Shown piece after piece: positions 34,080 through 45,864 of a stretch of DNA of 50,230 bases. This DNA comes from Klebsiella pneumoniae (lineage in GTDB: Bacteria > Pseudomonadota > Gammaproteobacteria > Pseudomonadales > Pseudohongiellaceae). Within the stretch, counting starts at the first letter, position 1. Each line of letters begins with the position of its first letter. Both the position numbers and the translations under genes were made by a program. The notes under the pieces were generated by a model. That model saw only the letters and a list, made by a program, of their open reading frames with translations, made no database searches and was not told where the DNA came from. The DNA lies in NCBI GenBank assembly GCA_945902215.1, contig CAMDML010000016.1:1-50230 (forward strand), in the 5' to 3' direction.

Positions 34080-34951
34080 TGAAAAACTCCAGCCTGCTTA
34101 CCCTTGTCTCCCTGTCGCTCGGCGTGCTCGTGGCGTACAACTGCCTGTACGTGATTCGCGAAATCGACCGTGCCGTGCTGCTCACCTTCGGCGAAGTAAC
34201 CAACATCGACGTTCAGCCCGGCATGCACTTCAAGGTGCCCGGCATGCACTCCGTACGCCGCTTCGACGGCCGCATCCAGACCCTGGAGATCAACACGGAA
34301 AGTTACCTGACCTCCGAGAAAAACTATCTGGAAGTGGATTCCTTCGCCAAATGGCGGGTTTCCGACACCGCGTTGTTCTACAGGGCCACGAACGGCGACG
34401 AGCTCGTCGCTGCAAACCTGCTGACGCAGCGCATCAATACCGGCCTGCGCAACCAGTTCGGTGTGCGCACCGTGCATGATGTGGTTTCGGGCCAGCGCGA
34501 CGCGCTGATGGAACAGCTCACCGCCATGCTGAACACCATCACCCAGGATGAACTTGGCATTGAAGTGATCGACGTGCGCGTGAAGAAAATCGATTTGCCG
34601 GACAATGTCAGTGATTCAGTATTCGGCCGCATGAACTCAGAACGCCAGGAAGAAGCCCAGGAACTGCGCTCCACCGGCCGCGAAGTGGCCGAAGGCATTC
34701 GCGCCGACGCGGACCGCCAGCAGATTGTGATCGAAGCCGAGGCCTATCGCGACTCCGAGCTCATTCGCGGTGAAGGTGACGCCGACGCTGCGGCACTGTA
34801 TGCGACCGCATTCGGCAAGGATCCGGAGTTTTACGAGTTTGTCCGCAGCCTCAATGCCTATCAGGCCACTTTCAGCAGCAGCGGCGATCTGCTCTTGCTC
34901 AGCCCTGACAGCGACTTTTTCAAGTATCTGAATGAGAGCGATGCGGAATAG
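34079..34951 (+). CDS. hflC: HflC, membrane modulator of FtsH protease
   Basis: 290 aa; ATG overlaps the hflK stop by 1 nt (TAATG). The N-terminal membrane anchor (LLTLVSLSLGVLVAYNCLYVI) is followed by the SPFH domain (REIDRAVLLTFGEV, QPGMHFKVPG, LEINTESYLTSEKN). A C-terminal coiled segment contains RREVAEGIRADADRQ-like repeats and GEGDADAAALYA. It partners HflK. The protein ends 3 nt before hisZ starts. Confidence 0.95.
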   Translation: MKNSSLLTLVSLSLGVLVAYNCLYVIREIDRAVLLTFGEVTNIDVQPGMHFKVPGMHSVRRFDGRIQTLEINTESYLTSEKNYLEVDSFAKWRVSDTALFYRATNGDELVAANLLTQRINTGLRNQFGVRTVHDVVSGQRDALMEQLTAMLNTITQDELGIEVIDVRVKKIDLPDNVSDSVFGRMNSERQEEAQELRSTGREVAEGIRADADRQQIVIEAEAYRDSELIRGEGDADAAALYATAFGKDPEFYEFVRSLNAYQATFSSSGDLLLLSPDSDFFKYLNESDAE

Positions 34952-34954
34952 CGC

Positions 34955-37479
<2,525 letters not shown>

Positions 37480-37492
37480 GTTGCCAGTCAAA

Positions 37493-37798
37493 TCACTCCC
37501 GGCGCTCCGGGATACGCCCATAGTTGCTCACCGGCTGCTGCCAGTAGGTAATGTCACGGCCGACATTGCTTTCAAGTCCCTGCAGCACCTCCGGCACATC
37601 CGCTTCCTGCAGCACGATTTCGATCTGCGTGCGCTTGCGGCGACCACTAACCTGTTCAGCAAGTGACATGGCGCTGTGCCGGCCATGGCCGCGCACCTGG
37701 AAGGAAGTAAAGCCGCTGACGTAATCGAGCTGTAGCAGGTAATCCACCAGGTCTTCTTCAAGCTCCGGATTGATGTTCAGGATCAGCATAGTTTCCAT
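37493..37798 (-). CDS. DUF3240 (PII-like) protein of the RND efflux operon
   Basis: 101 aa from the ATG at 37798, with GAGG 8 nt upstream. The sequence METMLILNINPELEEDLVDYLLQ, GFTSFQVRGHGRH and EIVLQEADVPEVLQGLE is typical of DUF3240, a small ferredoxin/PII-like fold. As I recall, it is often encoded right after heavy-metal RND pumps. It starts 8 nt after the pump gene's stop. A regulatory or metal-sensing role is inferred from that association. Confidence 0.8.
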   Translation of the reverse strand: METMLILNINPELEEDLVDYLLQLDYVSGFTSFQVRGHGRHSAMSLAEQVSGRRKRTQIEIVLQEADVPEVLQGLESNVGRDITYWQQPVSNYGRIPERRE

Positions 37799-37806
37799 GG
37801 GTGACC

Positions 37807-40800
37807 TCATCTGGCAGCAGAATGGCGGTGAAAGTGCCGGTAGATTACCGGTAGCAGGAACAGCGTCAGCAATGTAGAACTGATGAGACCACCAACGACA
37901 ACGATCGCCAAGGGTTTCTGGATTTCGGAACCCGGGCCGGTGGCAAGCAGCAAGGGCACAAGGCCAATTGCGCAAATGCTGGCAGTCATCATCACCGGCC
38001 GCAGCCTGCGCAGCGCGCCTTCAAATACCACCTGCCCGATCGCGATGCCTTTTGCCGCCATCTGGTTGAAATACGACAGCATGACCACGCCGTTTAGCAC
38101 CGCGATACCGAGCAGTGCGATGAAACCGACTGAAGCTGGCACCGAGATGAACTCGCCGGTCAGCCACAGTGCGATCAAGCCTCCGGTCAGCGCGAACGGA
38201 ATCATCGACAGGATGATCAGTGTCTGCTTCAGTGAGCGGAAGGTCAGGAATAGCAGGAACGCGATCATCAGCAAGGCCACCGGCACCACCAGCATCAAGC
38301 GCGCGGCGGCGCGTTGCTGGTTTTCGAACTCACCGCCCCACTCCAGAGTGTAGCCTTCGGTGAAATCGATTTGCGCTGCCACTGCCGCACGTGCTTCGTC
38401 GACAAAACCTACCAAATCGCGTCCTTCGACGTTGGTGCGCACCACGGCGAAGCGCTGGCCACCTTCGCGGTTGATTACGACCGGGCCTTCGACATGCTCG
38501 ATGCGGGCGATTTCGGCGAGCGGTATCGAGCCGCCGTTGGGTAGGGCGATGAACTCCTGGCCAAGCAGATCCAACGCATCACCCTGCAAGCCTTTGTAGC
38601 GCAACATCAGCGGCACGCGCGCGGTGCCTTCAATGACGGTACCCACACGTGAGCCTTCGATACCAGCACGCAGTCGTGCCTGCAATTCGTCGACGTTGAG
38701 GCCGAGGCGACCTGCACGTTGCCGGTCCACGGTGACTTGCAGGTACTGCGCACCTTCGTTGATCGTAGCGATGGTGTCGATGCTGCCATCGACCATCCCA
38801 ACCACTTCAGCGATCTGTTCAGCGTACTGGTTCAGCTCAAGCAGATCGCTGCCGAAGAGCTTGATCGCAACGTCGCCACGCGAGCCGGTCAGCATCTCGG
38901 ATACGCGCATGTCGATCGGCTGGGTAAAGCCGAAGTTGATGCCGGGGAAATTGCTCATCACCGCACGCATGTTGTCTTCAAGCTCTTGCTTGGTGTCGAC
39001 CTCCCACTCGGCACGCGGTTTCAGCTTCAGGAACATATCGGTTTCGTTCAGCCCCATCGGATCGAGGCCGAGCTCGTCGGAGCCACTGCGCGAAACGATA
39101 CGAACGATCTCCGGGATTTCCGCCAGCAGCGCCCGCTCTACCACCTGCACGTTGCTGGTGGTGCTGGTGAGGTTCACTGACGGAATCGTTTCCAACTGAA
39201 TGAGCAGGTCACCCTCGTCCATCGTCGGCATGAAGGTCTTGCCAACAAACGGAAACAGCACCACGGTTACCACCAACAGTGCAGCAGCGGCAATCAGCAG
39301 GAATTTGGGTCGTGCCAGCGTGACTTCCAGCAGCGGTTTATAAACGCGGGTCAGTTGGCGACTAAGCCACGGTTCGTCGTGGCCTTCACTTTTGATGACA
39401 TACGATGCAACAACAGGAATCAAGGTAAGCGACAACACCAGTGAACCCAACAACGCAAACACGATGGTAAGTGTCACCGGTCCGAACAGTTTTCCTTCCA
39501 GGCCCTGCAGCGACAGCAAGGGCAGGAACACGATGACAATGATGATGATGCCGGCCGTGACCGGTACCGCAACATCCTTCACTGCGCGAAAGACCAGGTG
39601 CAGGCGCGGCAGGGGATGCTTTTGGTGTGATGCATGGGCCAGCGTGGAGACGATGTTTTCCACGATAACGATCGACGAATCAACCAGCATGCCAATCGCG
39701 ATTACAAGACCGCCGAGACTCATCAGGTTGGCAGACATGTCGAGCGTATTCATCAGGATAAAGGTGATCAGCGCGGACAAGGGCAGTACCACGGCTACCG
39801 TCAGCGCGGCACGGATGTTGCCGAGAAACAGACCCAACAGCGCGATGACGAGCACCACGGCTTCAATCAGCGCCATTGCCACAGTACTTACTGCGCCTTC
39901 GATCAGGTCGCTGCGGTCATAGAAAATCGCGGCGGAAGTACCGGCTGGCAAGGTCGCTTCCAGCTCCGCCAGCTTGATACGCACGTTGGTCACCACTTCG
40001 CGGGCATTGGCGCCGCGCAGACCGATCACGAGGCCCTGCACCACTTCGGAACGACCGTCGGCCGTCACCGAACCATAGCGCTCCAGTGTGCCGAGTATGA
40101 CTTCAGCTACTTCAGACAGCGGCACGCGCAGGCCTTGTGCATTTTCTACCTGAATGTTGCGAACGTCCTCGATGCTGCCAATGGCTCCGGCGACGCGCAC
40201 CAGGATCGCTTCCTCACCCTGATCGATACGTCCGGCGCCATCGTTACGGTTGTTGGCTTCCAGTGCCCTGACAATATCCTCATCGCGGAACTGCAACTTC
40301 GTCATATTGGAGCGGCTCGGCACCACCTCGTAAGTTTTGACAAAACCGCCAAGCGCATTCACATCAGCTACACCATTCACGGTCCGCAGCGCGGGCCGGA
40401 TGGTCCAGTCGAGCAGAAAGCGCTTTTCTTCCAGGCTCATCGCTTCATTTTCGATCGTGAACATGAACATTTCGCCGAGCGGCGTACTCATCGGCGCCAA
40501 CCCGCCGGTGATCGTACCGGGCAGATCAGCCCAGACATTGTTCAGACGCTCGGCCACCTGCTGCCGCGCCCAATAAATATCAGTGCCTTCAGTAAAATCC
40601 AGCGTGATCGAGGTGAGCGCGTACTTGGAAATTGAACGCAGGATTTCCTGCTGCGGAATGCCAAGAAGTTCCACTTCCACCGGCTGTGTGATCAGCGCCT
40701 CCACTTCTTCCGGCGTCATGCCAGGCGCTTTGATGATGATCTTGACCTGGGTAGGCGAAATGTCTGGATAGGCGTCGATCGGCAGATTGACGAGGGCATT

Positions 40801-40887
40801 GCTGCCAACTCCAACCAAGAGCAGCGCCAGCAGGCAAGTGAGCAGGCGCTGGCTCAGCGCAAATTGGATGAGACCGGCAAACATCAT
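37807..40887 (-). CDS. Heavy-metal RND efflux pump (CusA/CzcA family)
   Basis: 1026 aa, full length for an inner-membrane RND protein with twelve membrane segments and two large periplasmic loops. The HME-RND signatures are clear: YPDISPTQVKI, DFTEGTDIYWARQQVAERLN (about 97-116) and RMTIIR-like porter segments. TM4 carries AIGMLVDSSIVIVEN, with D403 and E410. The first Asp of the Zn/Co/Cd type CzcA motif is replaced by A397, which points to monovalent Cu/Ag rather than divalent cations; this is inference. It overlaps the adaptor gene by ATGA and works as a tripartite pump with the two genes upstream. Confidence 0.93.
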   Translation of the reverse strand: MMFAGLIQFALSQRLLTCLLALLLVGVGSNALVNLPIDAYPDISPTQVKIIIKAPGMTPEEVEALITQPVEVELLGIPQQEILRSISKYALTSITLDFTEGTDIYWARQQVAERLNNVWADLPGTITGGLAPMSTPLGEMFMFTIENEAMSLEEKRFLLDWTIRPALRTVNGVADVNALGGFVKTYEVVPSRSNMTKLQFRDEDIVRALEANNRNDGAGRIDQGEEAILVRVAGAIGSIEDVRNIQVENAQGLRVPLSEVAEVILGTLERYGSVTADGRSEVVQGLVIGLRGANAREVVTNVRIKLAELEATLPAGTSAAIFYDRSDLIEGAVSTVAMALIEAVVLVIALLGLFLGNIRAALTVAVVLPLSALITFILMNTLDMSANLMSLGGLVIAIGMLVDSSIVIVENIVSTLAHASHQKHPLPRLHLVFRAVKDVAVPVTAGIIIIVIVFLPLLSLQGLEGKLFGPVTLTIVFALLGSLVLSLTLIPVVASYVIKSEGHDEPWLSRQLTRVYKPLLEVTLARPKFLLIAAAALLVVTVVLFPFVGKTFMPTMDEGDLLIQLETIPSVNLTSTTSNVQVVERALLAEIPEIVRIVSRSGSDELGLDPMGLNETDMFLKLKPRAEWEVDTKQELEDNMRAVMSNFPGINFGFTQPIDMRVSEMLTGSRGDVAIKLFGSDLLELNQYAEQIAEVVGMVDGSIDTIATINEGAQYLQVTVDRQRAGRLGLNVDELQARLRAGIEGSRVGTVIEGTARVPLMLRYKGLQGDALDLLGQEFIALPNGGSIPLAEIARIEHVEGPVVINREGGQRFAVVRTNVEGRDLVGFVDEARAAVAAQIDFTEGYTLEWGGEFENQQRAAARLMLVVPVALLMIAFLLFLTFRSLKQTLIILSMIPFALTGGLIALWLTGEFISVPASVGFIALLGIAVLNGVVMLSYFNQMAAKGIAIGQVVFEGALRRLRPVMMTASICAIGLVPLLLATGPGSEIQKPLAIVVVGGLISSTLLTLFLLPVIYRHFHRHSAAR

Positions 40888-41963
40888 TCGCCTCCAAGGC
40901 CGAGCGTAATACCCTTGATAACGGAGGCGCCGCGCACCACCACTTCTTCACCGGCAGCGAGGCCAGCCGTTGCCAGATAGTCGGGGCCAAGTGGTTGTAG
41001 CGATAGCACCCGGCTTTCGACACCTTGCGCAACCCTGACGAACACCACAGTGTCGGCGCCATTGCGAACTACCGCATCGGCCGGCACAACAATGCCATCG
41101 GCCTGTGGCGGCAACAAGAGGGTAACGATCTGGCCTGGCAACAAATTCACCGGAGCGGTGAACTCGGCCAGCACACCTACAGTCTGGGTCTGGTCGTCGA
41201 GAGCCTGTTCTTTCTGTACCACGAGCAGTGCGGTGCCCGTGTCGGCAAGGCGCAGGGTTTGGCCGACACTAACACGGGCCGCAAGTGTTGCCGGCAGTTC
41301 TGCACTGATCCACAGCATGCCGCCAGTAACCGCAACCACGGCCTCTCCTGCAGCAATCATGTCGCCTGCGCGGTGATCCAGATGCGCCACAAGACCCGCG
41401 ATCTGCGCCTTGATCCGGTAACGCCCGAGTTCACGGCCCTCACTCTGCAGTGCAAGCTGTTCCTGCGCCGTGAAACCTGCCTGTGCCAGCGCCGACTGTA
41501 GCGCCTGCAGCCTGAAGCGTGCTTCACGTGCCTGACGGTCGGTTTCCTGCAGTCGCTGCTGCGCGATAACACCCTGATCGAACAGGTTCTGGTCGCGACC
41601 CAGCGCAAAGGAGGCATTCTGTTCCGCAGCCTGCGCAGCTACCCAATCCTGTTGCAGGGTCAGCACCTCGGGACTGCGTAATACGGCAAGCACGTCGCCA
41701 GCAGCGACTTGTTGGCCGGCTTGGACCTGCCAGCTTTCGAGGACGCCGCCATGCAGTGCATGCAATTCTGACTCGGTGCGCGGCGAGGTAATGACACTCG
41801 CGGGAAACCGTGCGCCGCTACTCGTGTCCGGCGCGGCAACTGGGATGAACACTAGTCCAAGGCGGTTTACCGTGGCGGCATCCAGCGCGATCAAGTCCTG
41901 CGCTTGCAACAGCGGCGTGCCGCCACTCAGCAGCGCGAACAACAAGAATGAACTCGACTTCAT
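40884..41963 (-). CDS. RND efflux periplasmic adaptor (membrane fusion protein)
   Basis: 359 aa with a signal peptide (FLLFALLSGGTPLLQA). It has a lipoyl-like segment (HALHGGVLESWQVQAGQQVAAGDVLAVLRSPEV) and a helical hairpin (about 100-165) with Ala/Gln-rich heptads. The second lipoyl half (IKAQIAGLVAHLDHRAGDMIAAGEAVV) and beta-barrel parts follow. This is the CusB/CzcB pattern. It links pump and outer-membrane channel. ATGA overlaps with both the OMF gene upstream and the pump gene downstream indicate translational coupling. Confidence 0.92.
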   Translation of the reverse strand: MKSSSFLLFALLSGGTPLLQAQDLIALDAATVNRLGLVFIPVAAPDTSSGARFPASVITSPRTESELHALHGGVLESWQVQAGQQVAAGDVLAVLRSPEVLTLQQDWVAAQAAEQNASFALGRDQNLFDQGVIAQQRLQETDRQAREARFRLQALQSALAQAGFTAQEQLALQSEGRELGRYRIKAQIAGLVAHLDHRAGDMIAAGEAVVAVTGGMLWISAELPATLAARVSVGQTLRLADTGTALLVVQKEQALDDQTQTVGVLAEFTAPVNLLPGQIVTLLLPPQADGIVVPADAVVRNGADTVVFVRVAQGVESRVLSLQPLGPDYLATAGLAAGEEVVVRGASVIKGITLGLGGE

Positions 41964-43213
41964 GGCAACACTCCAATGAGCTGGTTGTATTCGGTAATTA
42001 GGCGCTGTTGCTGGATATTCAATAGTGTCAGGTTGCGGGTCGCCAATCTGTCTTCCTGCACGGCGGGCAACATTTGCGCCAGGGAAATCTCTCCCTGTTC
42101 AAAAGCTACCTGCGCCATCGTGCGGCGCTGTTCTCCCAGTGCGGCCTGCTGCTGTGCCAGCGGCAGGGCCTGACCGGTCAGGAACAGCTCATGCTCTGCA
42201 TCATGCAGCGCCAGCTGCAGCGTGCGCTGCGTATTCAGATACTGCACTTCGGCATCCACCTTGGCGCGACGTGCGGTGCTGCTGTGGGACGCCACCCAAG
42301 ACTTGCCGCCGAACGGTACTGTCAGTGACAGGTTGACCGAATCTGTATACGGCAGAAAGCGGTCGCCACGTTCACGACGGGTGCCGAAGCTCAACTGCGG
42401 ATTACCCTTGGCGGCTATCTCGCCTTGTTTTATTGCGCCGTCGGCCACGGTGATATCGCTCTGCAGATAGCGCAATACGGGATGTGTGACATTGATTTCG
42501 GTTTCCGCACTCTGTACTTCCACATGCTGCCCGGCGGGCCTGACGACCAGTCCGGTCATGAACTCGTACGTAATCTCGGCATCCACCAGCATGGCTTCGG
42601 CTTCGTATTCCCGCCGCCGCTGGTCCAGCAGAAGGTTTTCCGCCTGTAGCACATCGAGCTTGGCGACAGCGCCAGCGTCAAACAACACAGTAGTAACGCG
42701 CACCAACTCCTGTGCGGTCGCGGTTGCATCCCGCTCCACTTGCAACATGGACTGGGCCTCATATATACCCGCCAGTACCACGCGCACTTTGCCGGCGATG
42801 TCCAGTTTCAGCGCATCCTCCCAGTGCCGTACCTGTTGCTGGTAACTGTCACCGAATGCCGCCAACGCACGGCGCTCACCTGGCCGCCACAGTGGCAACT
42901 GCACACCATACTGGGCTTCCGTCTGGCCACGATTGTCGAGCGCGGCATCATCGTAATAGTTGAGCTGCAGGCTGGGTCTACCTGCGATCCAGCTGCGACC
43001 GGCGCTCGTGAACGCATCCGCTTGCTGCTGCCGCACCGGCGCTTCCTGCATCTCCGGCGCATTGCGCAGCGCGGCCTCAAGAACTTCCCCGAAGCCAAGT
43101 GTCGTACTCAGTTCCAGCGGCCGATGGTCACTTTGCGCCATACCTTCCTGGAATGGAAAGCTCGCGAACAGCATTGCCGCAAGCATGTTTCTGATTGGAA
43201 TTATGGATGGCAC
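41960..43213 (-). CDS. TolC-family outer-membrane channel of the metal efflux pump
   Basis: 417 aa from a GTG at 43213, with AGGAA upstream; the signal peptide is MLAAMLFASFPFQEGMA. Two long Ala/Gln/Glu-rich helical regions (about 45-75 and 120-215; 300-400) with a repeat relation are characteristic of TolC/CusC/CzcC. Strand motifs such as RPSLQLNYYDDAAL and NLSLTVPFGGKS mark the barrel. It is the first gene of the operon OMF-adaptor-pump-DUF3240. No sensor kinase or response regulator is adjacent, and I see no CueR-like box upstream. Confidence 0.88.
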   Translation of the reverse strand: MPSIIPIRNMLAAMLFASFPFQEGMAQSDHRPLELSTTLGFGEVLEAALRNAPEMQEAPVRQQQADAFTSAGRSWIAGRPSLQLNYYDDAALDNRGQTEAQYGVQLPLWRPGERRALAAFGDSYQQQVRHWEDALKLDIAGKVRVVLAGIYEAQSMLQVERDATATAQELVRVTTVLFDAGAVAKLDVLQAENLLLDQRRREYEAEAMLVDAEITYEFMTGLVVRPAGQHVEVQSAETEINVTHPVLRYLQSDITVADGAIKQGEIAAKGNPQLSFGTRRERGDRFLPYTDSVNLSLTVPFGGKSWVASHSSTARRAKVDAEVQYLNTQRTLQLALHDAEHELFLTGQALPLAQQQAALGEQRRTMAQVAFEQGEISLAQMLPAVQEDRLATRNLTLLNIQQQRLITEYNQLIGVLP

Positions 43214-43319
43214 GGGTGCTTTTCCTGTTCAGTTTGGGTGCACATGAAGGCGAATTTTAACGGGAGTCTGACTACAGAATGCATGGGAAGAAATCCTTGA
43301 TTTACCTGCTTGACGAATA

Positions 43320-44030
43320 TCAACCACTGCGCAAAAGCTTAGCCGGTTCCGGAATAAACAGGAGGTAGAACCCCGTCGCAACCAGCCAGCACAAACCGGC
43401 CGTCCAGAGATCGTGCGAAACAAAATGCGCGCCGCGTAGTTGCTGACCCAGTCCGAACACCAGTCCTGCCAAGATCACGCCACACAGTACCAGCAACTGC
43501 CAATGCGGCCGGAATTGCCGCGCCAGATAATACAGCCCGAACCAGGCATAACCAGCGCTGGCATGGCCCGCTGGAAAACAACCGCCCTGCCGCTGGCTCC
43601 ATGTGTCAAGATCGTACAGGCTTGCATAGGGATTATTGCCTCCGTAACGGAGCAGATCCCAGGGGCAGTCGACATGTGATAGTTGCTTCAGTACGTTGAT
43701 GAGCAGCCCTGCAGTTAATGTGGCGATCAGCAGGTAAGACAGGGCCCTCCGGTATTTATGCCAGGCCGGCAACAACCACGAACCTGCAAACAACAGTAAC
43801 AGGACCAAGGTCAACACACCCACCAGCGTTCTGCCGCCTGAGTGGATCAGTTCGCTGGTAATCCATGCATCCCGCAAACTCCAGGCACCACCGGACCAAA
43901 GATAAATCCGGTCTGCAACCAGCAAATCAATGCCGGCCATCTCAAGGGTTACCCCTGCAACGCTCAATAACAGCAAGGGCCAAAGGAGGTGGCTGGCCAG
44001 AAGTGGGTGGGTTCGTTCGAATTTTGGCAT
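43320..44030 (-). CDS. PAP2-type lipid phosphatase
   Basis: 236 aa from the ATG at 44030; a TTG at 44051 would extend it by seven residues and overlap the edge of the eptA promoter. Several membrane helices are visible. Acid phosphatase motifs: KQLSHVDCPWDLLRYGG (motif 1), PAGHASAGYAWFG (motif 2, Ala in place of Ser in PSGH) and RGAHFVSHDLW (motif 3, catalytic His). PAP2 enzymes dephosphorylate lipids such as undecaprenyl pyrophosphate or lipid A (LpxE/LpxF-like). Divergent from eptA, so a lipid A phosphatase is plausible but unproven. Confidence 0.87.
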   Translation of the reverse strand: MPKFERTHPLLASHLLWPLLLLSVAGVTLEMAGIDLLVADRIYLWSGGAWSLRDAWITSELIHSGGRTLVGVLTLVLLLLFAGSWLLPAWHKYRRALSYLLIATLTAGLLINVLKQLSHVDCPWDLLRYGGNNPYASLYDLDTWSQRQGGCFPAGHASAGYAWFGLYYLARQFRPHWQLLVLCGVILAGLVFGLGQQLRGAHFVSHDLWTAGLCWLVATGFYLLFIPEPAKLLRSG

Positions 44031-44053
44031 GGGTGCCAGCGTATCGGGCAATG

Positions 44054-44086
44054 CTTAAGGCTTGCTTAAGGATTGTGGCCTAGAGT
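44054..44086 (+). promoter_or_regulatory. PmrA/BasR-type box and promoter upstream of eptA
   Basis: Two perfect CTTAAG half-sites (44054-44059 and 44065-44070) stand 5 nt apart in direct orientation, the exact YTTAAK-N5-YTTAAK arrangement of the PmrA box. A -10-like TAGAGT (44081-44086) follows 10 nt later and the eptA ATG is at 44115. In enterics PmrA activates eptA (pmrC). Binding here is inferred from the pattern. Confidence 0.75.
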
Positions 44087-44114
44087 GCAGACCTGCCAAC
44101 ACTGAGACCGCCCC

Positions 44115-45776
44115 ATGCTGATGCGTTACTGGCCACTGAGCCCTCGCCTGCTTCCAAGGCTTTCCCTGCAGCTGGATATTTCGCACCTCATTCTCTTGAG
44201 CGCGCTCAGCTTCACTCTCCTGTACAACCCCGCTTTCTTTCGCAACACCTACACGGTCTACGCCGGCAGCCCAGGCGGGCTCCTGTTCGTTGGCTCCCTG
44301 GGCCTATTCCTGTTCGCAGTCACTGTGCTGCTACTGTCCCTGCTCTGCTGCCGCTTCGTGACCAAGCCAGTCCTGATCGGCGTCATACTTGGCGCTGCCG
44401 CAGCCCGCAGCTATATGAACAGCTACAACGTGATAATCGATACCACGATGCTGACCAATATTGCCAAGACCGACAGCCATGAAGTGGCAGACCTGATGAG
44501 CATACAGTTGGTGCTACAGATGTTGCTATTTGGCGTTCTGCCCTCCTTGCTGATCTACAAAACACGCATCCGGTGCTCAGGTTTTGGCAGGGAGATTTAC
44601 CAGCGCCTCAAGTTGATGGGCCTGGCAGCTGTGCTGATACTGGTCAGCGTTGTTCCTTTTACATCCAACTACACCAGCTTTTTCCGTGAGCAGAAAATCC
44701 TACGCTATTACGCCAACCCAGCCACGTTCCTCTATTCAAGCTTCAGTTTCATCAGCAGCGCGCTGGCCGATACCGGCCCCATTGAGCGCGCGTCGATCGG
44801 ACTCGATGCACATATCCCGGCCGCCGACACCTCCCGTGAACTGATCATTCTCGTGGCTGGCGAAGCGGCACGCGCCGACCGCTTCTCGCTCAACGGCTAT
44901 ACTCGGGAAACCAACCCACTGTTGGCAAAAGAAGATGTCATCACTTTTACCCAGGCGACCTCCTGCGGCACTTCAACCGCGTATTCGTTGCCCTGCATGT
45001 TCTCCCTGTCCGATCGGAGGGATTTCAGCCTGGATGAAGCCAACCACAAGGAAAACCTGCTGGATGTCCTCACTCATGCCGGCGCCAACGTGCTCTGGCG
45101 CGACAACAACTCCGATTCCAAGGGTGTGACGGTGGCCATTCCGTTTGAGGATTGGCGCGCGCCGGACACCAACCCGGTGTGCGATATCGAATGCCGCGAC
45201 GTTGGCATGCTGGCTGGTCTGCCGGAATACATCGCCAGCCATGACAAGGGCGACATCGTCATCGTTATGCACCAGTTGGGCAACCATGGTCCGGCCTATT
45301 ACAAACGCTATCCTGCCGCATTTGGGAAGTTCGCGCCTGTGTGTGCGACCAACCAACTCGAAAACTGCACAGACGCGGAAATCAGCAATGCCTACGACAA
45401 TGCGATTCTCTACACCGACTGGTTCCTTACGCAGGTAATCCACTTTCTGCAAACCTACGATGACCGCTTTGAAACCGCGATGTACTACATGAGCGACCAC
45501 GGTGAATCGTTGGGCGAAAACGGCCTGTATCTGCACGGCCTGCCCTTTATGCTCGCGCCAGACATACAGAAACACGTGGCATCGGTGATGTGGCTTGGTT
45601 CTTCCTACAGGGTTGATCGGAAAGCGCTGCAGGCGCGCGCACTGGAGCCGGTGTCACACGACAACTACTTTCATACCGTGCTGGGGCTGATGGAGGTCGA
45701 GACCGATATCTACAAACCCGATATGGACCTGATTGTCCATACCAAGGCTGCGGAATTTGTCACCGCCAGCGATTGA
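44115..45776 (+). CDS. eptA: Lipid A phosphoethanolamine transferase EptA
   Basis: 553 aa; ATG at 44115, with another at 44121. Five N-terminal membrane helices (about 20-215) precede a periplasmic alkaline-phosphatase-fold domain. Catalytic features: metal-site Glu in LVAGEAARADRFSLNGY, nucleophilic Thr in SCGTSTAYSLPCMFS, and metal ligands in YMSDHGESLGENGLYLHG. Cysteine pairs (TSCGT, LPCMF, VCDIECRD, VCATNQLENC) match the disulphides of EptA/MCR-type enzymes. It adds phosphoethanolamine to lipid A phosphates, lowering binding of cationic peptides such as polymyxin. A perfect PmrA-type box lies upstream. Confidence 0.95.
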   Translation: MLMRYWPLSPRLLPRLSLQLDISHLILLSALSFTLLYNPAFFRNTYTVYAGSPGGLLFVGSLGLFLFAVTVLLLSLLCCRFVTKPVLIGVILGAAAARSYMNSYNVIIDTTMLTNIAKTDSHEVADLMSIQLVLQMLLFGVLPSLLIYKTRIRCSGFGREIYQRLKLMGLAAVLILVSVVPFTSNYTSFFREQKILRYYANPATFLYSSFSFISSALADTGPIERASIGLDAHIPAADTSRELIILVAGEAARADRFSLNGYTRETNPLLAKEDVITFTQATSCGTSTAYSLPCMFSLSDRRDFSLDEANHKENLLDVLTHAGANVLWRDNNSDSKGVTVAIPFEDWRAPDTNPVCDIECRDVGMLAGLPEYIASHDKGDIVIVMHQLGNHGPAYYKRYPAAFGKFAPVCATNQLENCTDAEISNAYDNAILYTDWFLTQVIHFLQTYDDRFETAMYYMSDHGESLGENGLYLHGLPFMLAPDIQKHVASVMWLGSSYRVDRKALQARALEPVSHDNYFHTVLGLMEVETDIYKPDMDLIVHTKAAEFVTASD

Positions 45777-45864
45777 GGTCAGCAGCGGAATTCTTTGTCT
45801 TGCACCATAAAAGAAAACTATCATAGGCACTGTCTTCTAGAGCAGTAACGACAGGAAAACGCCG

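Noticed and set aside
39634-40635. 333-codon open frame on the plus strand
   Set aside because: It is antisense to the metal RND pump, which is intact over its full length.
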